A stretch of 7,062 nt of DNA from an uncultured Lachnospiraceae bacterium (GCA_902782965.1 CACZPG010000192.1:1-7062); one strand, 5' to 3'. Shown: positions 1 to 6,793, numbered from the stretch's first letter. Numbers and translations: made by a program. The notes: a model not told the origin generated them from the sequence alone.

Positions 1-51
1 TGCAAGACGTCCGATACGTCCAAATCCATTAATCGCTACTTTTACTGCCAT
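1..51 (-). CDS. gap: Glyceraldehyde-3-phosphate dehydrogenase, N-terminal fragment (runs off left edge)
   Basis: Only the first 17 codons are inside the window, reading MAVKVAINGFGRIGRLA. This is the near-invariant N-terminus of type I NAD-dependent GAPDH: the first beta strand plus the GFGRIGR glycine-rich loop that binds the NAD pyrophosphate. By family knowledge the enzyme is cytosolic and converts glyceraldehyde-3-phosphate, NAD and phosphate to 1,3-bisphosphoglycerate in glycolysis. The start is set by a perfect AGGAGG at 61-66, nine bases before the ATG at 51. The catalytic Cys/His and the rest of the protein lie outside the window, so completeness and cofactor preference cannot be judged. 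It is transcribed in the same direction as the upstream NlpC/P60 gene, but 261 bp away and apparently from its own promoter. Confidence 0.93.
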   Translation of the reverse strand, partial: MAVKVAINGFGRIGRLA

Positions 52-138
52 TTTGTAAATCCTCCTAAGAAATTATATTGATGAATGCCTGCTTAAACCG
101 ATACATAAATACCTTTCAAGCCGGCTAAACATTCTGCC

Positions 139-166
139 TTTATATGATAACTTTTTTAAGGTCAAA
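139..166 (-). promoter_or_regulatory. Putative promoter of gap
   Basis: On the minus strand a -10-like TATAAA (139-144) lies downstream of a -35-like TTTGAC (161-166, 16-bp spacer); reading the -35 one base over as TTGACC (160-165) leaves a 15-bp spacer. A start near base 132 would give a leader of about 80 nt ending in the AGGAGG at 61-66. The leader contains the 8-bp palindrome AGCCGGCT (119-126) but no recognised riboswitch or attenuator. The match is moderate in AT-rich DNA, so this is a candidate only. Confidence 0.45.
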
Positions 167-258
167 TTTCAAGACTGATTTGGTAAAAAGAATCATAAAA
201 ATTACACAATTTATCTATATTTTTAGGGCATTTTGCACTTGCTTGATTTATGTCAACT

Positions 259-290
259 GAATATGACTAATTAACTTATTTGTCATATTC
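259..290 (-). terminator. Hairpin downstream of the NlpC/P60 gene, possible weak terminator
   Basis: Perfect 9-bp inverted repeat GAATATGAC (259-267) / GTCATATTC (282-290) with a 14-base interval that can pair for three more base pairs after one mismatch. It lies 22 bp past the NlpC/P60 stop codon, where a terminator is expected before gap. The stem is AT-rich and neither side has a proper T-tract, so it is not a canonical intrinsic terminator. It could equally be a protein-binding dyad or an mRNA 3'-end stabiliser. Confidence 0.35.
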
Positions 291-312
291 TAATTGAATC
301 AACATCCCATTT

Positions 313-2091
313 CTAATCCGCTTTAAGTGGACGAGCTATACATCCTACAGAAGATTTTCTCGAAGAGTAATTACTCTGTATTACCCCATATGCTCTTCCT
401 GCAGCATGAATATATGTATCATCTCCTACATAAATTGCCGTATGATGAATTCCGCCGAACCACCCTTTCTTGCAATCACCAAAGAACAGAATATCACCGG
501 GCTTCAATTTCTTATAAGAAACTCCCTTGAAATATTTCATCTTTCCATGGTGATACATGTAGTTAGCTTCCATTGCGGCTGTAGGTGCCCAGTTATACTG
601 TCCGAATTTTACACCATAAGGACTGAAGCTTCTCCACACAAGAGAACTGCAGTCATAATAGTTCTTCTGCATTCTTCTTGGCTGGCTGTAATTAGCACCC
701 AAAGCGGTATACGCTTTCTTCAGTACCTGAACAGCCTTCTTCTTAGCAACAACCGTTGTTATATAATAGTCTCTGTAATCTATATTAACAACAAAATGCG
801 TAGAACCATATTTCTTAGCTTTAACTACTCCTTTTGCGGAAACTGTAGCAATTTTATTCTTGTCCATCTTAAAAGTCATATGACTGTTTTCGCTCATTCC
901 CGTTGCTTTAAAAGTAGATTTCTTACCCTTCTGAAGAATAACAGGAATACATGAATAATAGTAATATGAAGAAGTAGAATCCTTCTTCTTAATTGCTCCC
1001 TTCGGTCTTGAGGTAGTAACCTCAAATGTGCATGTAAGCGGTCTTCCGTCAGCAACACAGGTAATAACTACTTCGTCACATTTCTTAAGCCCGGTAAGGA
1101 TATTATTCTCTACCTTCAACTTCTTTTTCTTGGATGATTTCAGTTCAGTTACTATAGTATTGTCGCATATTCCGGAAAGCAGATCTGTAACAGATACTGT
1201 ACCCCACTCTGTAATAGCATCCTCGGATCTGATAAACGCAGGATCGGTTACATATAAAGTGAATTCCTGCTCAAAGGTTTTATCAGCCACTTTAATAATA
1301 GTTTTTACAACTGTATTACCGGCATTCTTACCTGTAATAGTTCCATTATCAGATACATCTGCGATCTCAGGATTATATACTACCCCCTGGAAAGTTACTC
1401 CTGTATATGTAACCGCAAAAATCCCCCTGCTTACACCCTTAGCAATAGGACTAAATGCAGATGTAAAATCTATAGGAACAATAATGATTTTTATATTTTT
1501 TGAAACCTTTTTCAGTTCGCTGTAGGTATATTCAGGTTTAGAAGTCGGCTTGGTAGTCGGTTCTACAGATGGAGTAGCCGATGGAGTAGCCGTCGGAGTC
1601 GACTCTACACCAGCTGTTGGTGTAGCATTTGCGGTTGGTGAAGCAGACGGATCAACTGTCGCAGTGGAAACAGCCTCTGAAGTTGGTGAAACTGTTGGCT
1701 CAGCTGACGGTTTACTCGTTGGAGAAGCTGACGGAGTAACTTCTGATTTTTTCAAGATCTTAGTTCTATAGATAAGGTCAACACTAAGACTTACCTCTAT
1801 TCTTTCAGAAACGCCTTCACCGATAATGACATATCCATTATCGTCTACCTGAATATCAGCACTCGCACTGAGTCCTTCACTTTCATTTACTCTGTAGTCA
1901 AATTCACTGATTTCGTCATTATCTCCCAGAGTAACATTCAATTTATATTGTTCACCCGGAAATACAGTTATTTCAGAATCATTTATCTGCGGCGCATCCG
2001 CAGCATATACATCCATTCCAAAAAACATTAATAATACAGAAAAAGCAATAATTATAACGGGGATTGAAAAGTTCGATTTCTTTATAACCAT
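313..2091 (-). CDS. Secreted NlpC/P60 peptidoglycan hydrolase with Ig-like domains and a Pro/Thr/Ser linker
   Basis: Predicted 592-residue exported cell-wall hydrolase. Order: signal peptide (about 1-30, basic VIKKSN, hydrophobic core, cleavage near VYA-ADAP); an Ig-like beta region (about 32-112); a Pro/Thr/Ser/Ala linker (about 119-186); three further Ig-like segments (about 191-282, 292-360, 380-451), the last of clear BIG2 type; and an NlpC/P60 domain (about 456-592). The catalytic triad is visible: Cys481 in YDCSSL, His550 in HHTAIYVG and His562 in YIHAAG, with the 12-residue His-His spacing seen in Spr. By family knowledge such enzymes are cysteine endopeptidases that cut peptidoglycan stem peptides. 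There is no LPXTG motif, SLH repeat or lipobox, so retention at the wall would rely on the Ig-like part. I chose ATG 2091 because GAGGTG lies 9 bases upstream; an in-frame ATG at 2118 has no ribosome binding site and would put nine odd residues before the signal peptide. It appears monocistronic. The exact cleaved bond and biological role are unknown. Confidence 0.9.
   Translation of the reverse strand: MVIKKSNFSIPVIIIAFSVLLMFFGMDVYAADAPQINDSEITVFPGEQYKLNVTLGDNDEISEFDYRVNESEGLSASADIQVDDNGYVIIGEGVSERIEVSLSVDLIYRTKILKKSEVTPSASPTSKPSAEPTVSPTSEAVSTATVDPSASPTANATPTAGVESTPTATPSATPSVEPTTKPTSKPEYTYSELKKVSKNIKIIIVPIDFTSAFSPIAKGVSRGIFAVTYTGVTFQGVVYNPEIADVSDNGTITGKNAGNTVVKTIIKVADKTFEQEFTLYVTDPAFIRSEDAITEWGTVSVTDLLSGICDNTIVTELKSSKKKKLKVENNILTGLKKCDEVVITCVADGRPLTCTFEVTTSRPKGAIKKKDSTSSYYYYSCIPVILQKGKKSTFKATGMSENSHMTFKMDKNKIATVSAKGVVKAKKYGSTHFVVNIDYRDYYITTVVAKKKAVQVLKKAYTALGANYSQPRRMQKNYYDCSSLVWRSFSPYGVKFGQYNWAPTAAMEANYMYHHGKMKYFKGVSYKKLKPGDILFFGDCKKGWFGGIHHTAIYVGDDTYIHAAGRAYGVIQSNYSSRKSSVGCIARPLKAD
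1534..1737 (-). repeat. Low-complexity Pro/Thr/Ser linker coding region with a 12-bp tandem repeat
   Basis: Encodes residues about 119-186 of the NlpC/P60 protein, built from degenerate P-[ST]-x-x and x-T-P-[ST] units; PSASPT occurs twice. At DNA level GATGGAGTAGCC is duplicated perfectly in tandem (1568-1579 and 1580-1591, plus-strand reading), followed by a diverged third copy, and encodes ATPS-ATPS. Such linkers keep the catalytic domain at a distance from an anchoring or binding part and are often O-glycosylated in secreted Gram-positive proteins; the latter is inference here. Confidence 0.8.
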
Positions 2092-2100
2092 AGAATATAA

Positions 2101-2106
2101 CACCTC
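2101..2106 (-). promoter_or_regulatory. Ribosome binding site that fixes the NlpC/P60 start
   Basis: Minus-strand GAGGTG sits nine bases before the ATG at 2091. The longer in-frame ATG at 2118 is preceded only by AT-rich sequence without a Shine-Dalgarno match, and the RBS would lie inside its coding region. This supports the shorter protein starting MVIKKSNF. Confidence 0.75.
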
Positions 2107-2358
2107 GCATTTAGACATTTCATAGAAAATATATAATCGCTAATCAAACAACGGACTAATCATATAATAATCAGAATCTACGTTTTTCTATTTTACTTTA
2201 ATATTAGAAATCTTGCAAATTAAAATATATATACAAAAAAATATTATTTATACACACATTAATTACATAATTAATGACATCTACGCCAAACTATATTATT
2301 ATCTTTAGGTATAAAAGTAATATAACTCAGCAAAACACCGATTAAATATATTGATTTA
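2107..2358. other. Divergent intergenic spacer between NlpC/P60 and PHP genes
   Basis: Very AT-rich spacer that must hold the promoters of both flanking divergent genes. Many TATA-like hexamers occur on both strands (for example TATAAA 2310-2315 and TATAAC 2321-2326 on the plus strand), but none has a convincing -35 partner, so I do not assign promoters. I see no tRNA, riboswitch or small gene. The one distinct structure is the palindrome at 2257-2276. Confidence 0.6.
2257..2276. repeat. 20-bp palindrome, candidate operator
   Basis: CATTAATTACATAATTAATG consists of 9-bp perfectly complementary arms around a 2-bp centre. It lies roughly 165 bp from the NlpC/P60 start and 95 bp from the PHP start. 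The dyad shape and position suit a dimeric regulator, but the all-AT core in an AT-rich spacer raises the chance of coincidence. No regulator gene is in the window. Confidence 0.45.
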
Positions 2359-2371
2359 GAGAGGAATATTT

Positions 2372-3241
2372 ATGTCAAAATTAATCACATCAGACTACCA
2401 TCTTCACAGTAATTTCTCATCAGACTGTGAATCAGATATCAATAGAATCATTGAATCCGCCAGGAATAAAGGCCTTACTTCTATATGCCTTACAGATCAT
2501 AATGATTTTGAGTTTCCTGATGTTCCGAGTCATATAAAATTTGATCTTGATATTGATAATTACATTAAAGAACTCAAAAATCTTCAGCAGGAATTACAAC
2601 CTGATTTCGATCTCCGTATCGGAGTTGAACAGGGAGTCATGCCATCCACCTGTGAGAAACTGAATTCCTTCAGCAAAGATCATAAAGGAATAGATTTTAT
2701 CATCTGTTCCAGCCATGTAGTCGATAATCTTGATCCATATTATGCTGAAAGCTGGGTCAACAGCGATGGTTCAGAAAAAACACAGGCGTATATGTATAAA
2801 CTCTATTTCGAAGAAATGCTTTATAATGTAAATCACTTCTCCGATTATAATGTCTATGGTCACCTTGATTATATCTTCCGTTATGGTCCTAAAGACAGCA
2901 GTACTTTTGAAAAGGTAACCTCAGATAATTTCGAAAGCAGCTTCTATCCTGCTCTCAAGGAACAAATATATGAAATTCTAAAGACAATAATCAAATCCGG
3001 AAAAGGGATTGAAATAAATACAGGAAGTTTGTATCGTGGCATGGACTTCATGCATCCACATAAGCTTATTCTTAAAGCCTATAAAGAACTTGGCGGAGAA
3101 ATCCTGTCCTTCGGAAGTGATGCTCACGATTACGAACACATCGGATATGAAATGGATAGTGCTGCGGAGCTTGCAAAAAGTCTTGGTTTTAAGTACTACT
3201 GTACATTCAGAAACATGCAGCCGGAATACCACCAGTTATAA
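2372..3241 (+). CDS. PHP-domain phosphoesterase, probable histidinol-phosphatase (HisJ/HisK type)
   Basis: Complete 289-residue protein of the PHP superfamily. The metal-binding set of the family is present in order: H10-x-H12 in DYHLHSN, D18, D42-H43 in LTDHND, E86 in GVEQG, H115 in CSSHVV, H164-x-D166 in GHLDY, E214 in IEINTGS, and D250-x-H252 in GSDAH. Length and the C-terminal segment (GSDAH followed by a helix and a GFKYYCTFRNMQP strand) match the monofunctional HisJ/HisK family, which dephosphorylates L-histidinol phosphate in the cytosol, the penultimate step pathway block of histidine synthesis. The start is supported by AGAGAGGA at 2358-2365. No his genes are adjacent and the gene appears monocistronic, ending in a strong terminator, so another small phosphoester substrate is possible. 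Family assignment is firm; substrate assignment is moderate. Confidence 0.85.
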   Translation: MSKLITSDYHLHSNFSSDCESDINRIIESARNKGLTSICLTDHNDFEFPDVPSHIKFDLDIDNYIKELKNLQQELQPDFDLRIGVEQGVMPSTCEKLNSFSKDHKGIDFIICSSHVVDNLDPYYAESWVNSDGSEKTQAYMYKLYFEEMLYNVNHFSDYNVYGHLDYIFRYGPKDSSTFEKVTSDNFESSFYPALKEQIYEILKTIIKSGKGIEINTGSLYRGMDFMHPHKLILKAYKELGGEILSFGSDAHDYEHIGYEMDSAAELAKSLGFKYYCTFRNMQPEYHQL

Positions 3242-3287
3242 ACGCTACAATCCGAATTTTATATTTCTTATAAATTTCAAATAAAAG

Positions 3288-3329
3288 AACCGGTATCATA
3301 CAGGATATTAAATCCGTATGATACCGGTT
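3288..3329. terminator. Bidirectional intrinsic terminator between convergent genes
   Basis: A perfect 14-bp stem, AACCGGTATCATAC (3288-3301) with GTATGATACCGGTT (3316-3329), encloses a 14-base interval in which GGAT and ATCC can form four more pairs after a one-base bulge. The plus-strand exit is TATTATTTC; the minus-strand exit is CTTTTATTTG. It lies 46 bp past the PHP stop and 20 bp past the EAL-gene stop, so it probably ends both transcripts. Confidence 0.88.
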
Positions 3330-3349
3330 TATTATTTCATATACACTAC

Positions 3350-4993
3350 CTATTCTTCCGTCTTATCGCTCTTATCACTATCTACCACTAAAGTAGCAGA
3401 CCCATAAGCTTTGAGAGGTTTTCCTGTCTCATCGAATTCAGTCGTGTACCTTACATGGAATGGTACCCTTCCAACTGTAAGTGGAATAACTGCCTCAAGT
3501 TCTCCAACACCATTTTGAAGCTGTTTCATCCAGTCACGATACATATCAGCATAATCCGGTGGGAATAATCCGTTCTCAATCAACGGTTCAGGATAATTGT
3601 GAACAACCGGAGGAACATTCAGATCACGCATACATCTGAAACAAGGTCTCATATCCCAGGTAGAAAGATCCACCTCCCATGCATATACATTTGCATGCTC
3701 AAAGCCCTGCTTCAATAAATGTTCTCTTTCTTCCATCGCATCAAGCTGTTTCTTCTCTTTGGTAATATTCTGAACCATAGCATAGATCAGGAATTTCTCT
3801 CCGCCTTTTCCAATGACCCTGATTGAGCTTCGAACACAGATCTTCTCTTCGCCACACATCTTGGTACAGATTGTTCTCCAGTTTTCACAGGTCTCTTCAT
3901 CATTTGATTCAATAGCCCTTAGTATTGTTGACTCATAAATCTTATGACTTTTATCATCATGATTCAGCCATGGATCACTGTCAAATATTTCATTTTCAGA
4001 TCTACCTGCTCCAACCTCTTTGAGATATTTCTTATTAACACGAATAATCTCAACAGAACCATCTTCCCTGTCATATACAAATATAGATGCAGCACCGACA
4101 AAATTACTGAAAATCAGCGTTTCCATTGATTCAGGATTCCAGAATTTACCTGCATCCATAGCTTTGATCAGTTCAAGAGCAGCGGTAATCGGTTCATGTT
4201 TAACCTTACTGATCATTTCTATGAATTCATCAGGTTCCTGTGGTTTGCAATATAGATACCCCTGAATATAATTACATCCTATACTCTTCAGATAATCAGC
4301 AATTTCTACTGTTTCAACACCTTCAGCAATTACGGGTGTATCAAGCCATTTTGCCATCTGAACAATAGAACTCAGGATTGTACCACCTCTGCCACCGATA
4401 TCTCCACTCATAAATGTCATATCAAGCTTAATGATGTCCACATCAAGATCCTTAAGAATATTCAGAGACGAATATCCACTTCCGAAATCATCCATTTCAA
4501 CAAGGTAGCCATATGAATGAAGTTTTTTAAGAACAGAAGAAACCAGTTCCATTCCGCCTATGGCTGAAGATTCAGTAACTTCTATACGAAGAAATTTAAC
4601 AGGAACATCATATTTTCTTCTTATCTCTTCTATGGCATCAACATATTCATGATTATAAATGTCATACCTTGACATATTCACTGAAATAGGAATCATGGAC
4701 ACTCTTTCATCCATGCATTTCTTCTGAAACTTGCAAACCATTTCAAAGACATGCAGATCAGCTTTATAAATCAAGTCATTCTTCTCAAGTACCGGGATAA
4801 AATCCGTTGGATACTGCATTCCATAAAGAGGATGTTTCCATCTCATTAAGGCTTCTGCACCAACCATTCTACCTGTAGTATGGTTAATCTGCGCCTGGTA
4901 ACTTACAAATATGTGATCATAATTAATTGCATCCTCAAAACTGCTAAGGAGCTCAGTTTCTGTCATCGGTCTCTCATGTGACCTGTCGCTCAT
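3350..4993 (-). CDS. EAL-domain c-di-GMP phosphodiesterase with C-terminal PAS-like regions
   Basis: Complete 547-residue cytosolic protein without membrane segments. An EAL domain occupies about 23-263. The catalytic set known from RocR/TBD1-type enzymes is intact: Q33, E47 in the EAL signature (AEALMRW), R51, N106 in SVNMS, E138 in IEVTES, D168-D169 in DDFGSGYSS (loop 6), K189 in IKLD, E224 in AEGVE and Q244 in QGY. An active phosphodiesterase hydrolysing c-di-GMP to pGpG is therefore predicted. The usual Gln-Pro after strand 1 is Gln-Ala here. Residues about 290-412 look like a PAS fold (FVGAASIFVYD ... IRVNKKYLKEVG ... VQNITKEKK); a short helix then leads into a second PAS-like region (about 424-537). 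No GGDEF domain precedes it. The start is fixed by AAGGAGG at 5001-5007, seven bases before the ATG. It follows the ATPase gene by 55 bp and is probably co-transcribed with it. The signal sensed is unknown. Confidence 0.93.
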   Translation of the reverse strand: MSDRSHERPMTETELLSSFEDAINYDHIFVSYQAQINHTTGRMVGAEALMRWKHPLYGMQYPTDFIPVLEKNDLIYKADLHVFEMVCKFQKKCMDERVSMIPISVNMSRYDIYNHEYVDAIEEIRRKYDVPVKFLRIEVTESSAIGGMELVSSVLKKLHSYGYLVEMDDFGSGYSSLNILKDLDVDIIKLDMTFMSGDIGGRGGTILSSIVQMAKWLDTPVIAEGVETVEIADYLKSIGCNYIQGYLYCKPQEPDEFIEMISKVKHEPITAALELIKAMDAGKFWNPESMETLIFSNFVGAASIFVYDREDGSVEIIRVNKKYLKEVGAGRSENEIFDSDPWLNHDDKSHKIYESTILRAIESNDEETCENWRTICTKMCGEEKICVRSSIRVIGKGGEKFLIYAMVQNITKEKKQLDAMEEREHLLKQGFEHANVYAWEVDLSTWDMRPCFRCMRDLNVPPVVHNYPEPLIENGLFPPDYADMYRDWMKQLQNGVGELEAVIPLTVGRVPFHVRYTTEFDETGKPLKAYGSATLVVDSDKSDKTEE

Positions 4994-5048
4994 ACCGCAA
5001 CCTCCTTAATATGTGCATATACAAATCATCTCTGTATGTATAAATAAA

Positions 5049-6785
5049 TTATTTCTTTGTACTAAACAAAGTCGAGAAAATGCCTCTTCCAAGACTTGCT
5101 CCTACATTTCCGCCTAAGGTCTGACCGAACTTACCGAATTTCTTACCGACAGTCTTACCAACCTCACGACCAACAGTGCCTGTAACAGCGTTACCAACAG
5201 ACTTAGCCGCACGTCTCTTCTCTGCGTCCGCCTTATCCTTCTCTCTTTGTTTAGCTTTTTCTTCTGCTTCTGCTTTACGGGCAGCTTCTCTTTCTGCCTT
5301 CTCAGCAGCTCTGGCCGCTTCTCTTTCTTCTCGTTCTTTCTGTCTGGCTTCTTCTCGTTCTTCTCTTTCCTTCTGTTTTTCAGCTTCTTTTTCTTCTTTG
5401 ATACGTTGCTTCTCTGCTTCTGCTTCTTCCTTCTGTCTCTGTTTCTCTGCTTCTACCTCAGCCTTAAGCTTCTCTGCAGCTTCAGCTTCCTCAAGTCCTC
5501 TTCTCTGAAGGAATTCATAGGCAGAATCAGGATCAATGGATTCATAATACTTACTGTAGAGAATACTTCCCTTAATCAGAGTATCTCTTCTGGAAGCATC
5601 AATAGCCCCAAACGAGCATTGTGGCGGAAGAATATATGTCTTCTCTGCGATTCCCGGAATTCCATCTTCTCCAAGAAATGAAACAACAGCCTCACCTGTT
5701 CCAAGTGCAAGAATAGTTTCATAAGTATTAAATTCAGGATTCTCCCTAAAGGATTCAGCAGCTGCTTTAACAGCTTTCTGATCAGCAGGTGTATACGCAT
5801 GAAGTGCATGTTCTATTTTATTACCAAGCTGAGCAAGTACCCCATCAGGAATATCCCTTGGATTCTGTGTACAGAAATAAATTCCAACGCCTTTGGAACG
5901 AATAAGTTTAACAACCTGCTCTATCTTCTCAAGAAGTGCTTTAGGAGCATCTTTAAACAGAAGATGCGCTTCATCGAAGAAGAATACCATCTTAGGCTTA
6001 TCCATATCTCCTACCTCAGGAAGTCTTTCAAAAAGTTCTGAAAGCATATATAGGAGAAATGTTGAATACAACTTGGTATTACTTATAAGGCTTTCACTCT
6101 CCAATATATTGATCATTCCTTTTCCGGCATCACCAAAAGTGAAGAAATCCATAATATTAAGTGCAGGTTCTCCAAAGAACTTATCTCCACCCGCAACTTC
6201 AAGAGATACAAGAGCCCTTACAATTGCAGCAATCGACTGAGGACTCATCTTTCCATACTGAGCTTCAAATTCACTATTATGATCAGAAACATAATTCAGC
6301 ATAGATTTCAGATCTTTGGTATCTATAAGAAGCAGATTACTGTCATCGGCAATCTTGAAAACAATTGAAAGGATATCCGACTGGAGATCATTCAGTTCCA
6401 TAAGTCTGGATAGGAGAAGCGGTCCCATCTCTGATATGGTCGTTCTGAGTGTAATACCTTTCTCTCCGTAAATATCCCAAAGCTGTACAGGATAACCTTT
6501 AAATCCAAATCCAGCTTCACCAAGACCAAACCTTTCTATTCTTTTCTGCATATCTTCACTGTCAGTTCCGGGATTAGCAATACCCGCTATATCTCCTTTT
6601 ACATCTGCAAGGAAAACAGGAACCCCCATATCCGAAAAACTTTCAGCAAGCACTTTAAGTGTTACTGTCTTACCTGTACCGGTAGCTCCGGCTACAAGGC
6701 CATGACGATTAGCCATCTTCGGAAGCAGCTCTATTTTTTCCCCTTTATCATTAATACCTACCCATACTTTATTGTTATAATACAC
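5049..6785 (-). CDS. HerA-like ATPase of the DUF853 family with a hendecad coiled-coil insert (GTG start)
   Basis: Predicted 578-residue P-loop ATPase. Numbered from the GTG start: Walker A GATGTGKT at 33-40; Walker B MVFFFDEAH with Asp271-Glu272; the family block around 304-330 (FCTQNPRDIPDGVLAQLGNKIEHAL), where DUF853 proteins carry a conserved TQNP motif; and GTGEAVVSFLGEDGIPG at about 362-378. This matches the YjgR-like DUF853 family, relatives of the HerA/FtsK motor ATPases whose cellular role is not settled. After about residue 430 comes a 100-residue Glu/Lys/Arg/Ala-rich helix, then a Gly/Lys-rich tail (about 529-578: SVGNAVTGTVGREVGKTVG...), making it longer than typical ~500-residue relatives. 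GTG at 6785 has AGGAGG eight bases upstream and gives VYYNNKVWVG (read as Met), the normal family start. The in-frame ATG at 6836 lacks a ribosome binding site and lies almost at the predicted transcription start. It is the first gene of a probable two-gene unit with the EAL gene. Confidence 0.92.
   Translation of the reverse strand: MYYNNKVWVGINDKGEKIELLPKMANRHGLVAGATGTGKTVTLKVLAESFSDMGVPVFLADVKGDIAGIANPGTDSEDMQKRIERFGLGEAGFGFKGYPVQLWDIYGEKGITLRTTISEMGPLLLSRLMELNDLQSDILSIVFKIADDSNLLLIDTKDLKSMLNYVSDHNSEFEAQYGKMSPQSIAAIVRALVSLEVAGGDKFFGEPALNIMDFFTFGDAGKGMINILESESLISNTKLYSTFLLYMLSELFERLPEVGDMDKPKMVFFFDEAHLLFKDAPKALLEKIEQVVKLIRSKGVGIYFCTQNPRDIPDGVLAQLGNKIEHALHAYTPADQKAVKAAAESFRENPEFNTYETILALGTGEAVVSFLGEDGIPGIAEKTYILPPQCSFGAIDASRRDTLIKGSILYSKYYESIDPDSAYEFLQRRGLEEAEAAEKLKAEVEAEKQRQKEEAEAEKQRIKEEKEAEKQKEREEREEARQKEREEREAARAAEKAEREAARKAEAEEKAKQREKDKADAEKRRAAKSVGNAVTGTVGREVGKTVGKKFGKFGQTLGGNVGASLGRGIFSTLFSTKK
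5256..5453 (-). repeat. Six tandem 11-residue repeats within the ATPase
   Basis: Residues about 445-510 of the 578-residue ATPase divide into six consecutive 11-residue units without gaps: EAEKQRQKEEA, EAEKQRIKEEK, EAEKQKEREER, EEARQKEREER, EAARAAEKAER, EAARKAEAEEK. The DNA period is 33 bp, seen on the plus strand as pyrimidine-rich repeats of GCTTC/TCTTTC. An 11-residue period equals three helix turns, so a long straight helix or right-handed coiled coil is expected rather than the usual heptad form. Confidence 0.8.
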
Positions 6786-6793
6786 CCTAAATA

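Noticed and set aside
251..256. Perfect minus-strand TTGACA as a -35 for gap
   Set aside because: At 16-18 bp downstream there is only AAATGC-like sequence, not a -10; the candidate at 139-166 fits better.
406..954. Plus-strand open frame opposite the NlpC/P60 gene, and shorter ones at 327-530 and 1028-1525
   Set aside because: They are antisense to a gene with signal peptide, Ig-like domains and catalytic triad, have no ribosome binding site worth noting, and give no recognisable protein.
1550..1771. Plus-strand frame coding a Val/Gly/Asp-rich repetitive peptide
   Set aside because: It is the complement of the repetitive Pro/Thr/Ser linker; its regularity is a by-product of the codon repeats on the minus strand.
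2092..2118. Longer NlpC/P60 start with Cys at residue 4, as a possible lipoprotein
   Set aside because: The cysteine precedes the hydrophobic core, so it is not a lipobox, and the ATG at 2118 lacks a ribosome binding site.
4994..5048. Possible terminator or separate promoter between the ATPase and EAL genes
   Set aside because: Only a 5-bp ATACA/TGTAT pairing without T-tract and weak TATA-like strings are visible; co-transcription is the simpler reading.
5176..5681. Plus-strand Ser/Phe-rich frames that resemble membrane proteins
   Set aside because: They arise from the pyrimidine-rich complement of the Glu/Lys/Arg/Ala repeat helix of the ATPase; their hydrophobicity is composition only.
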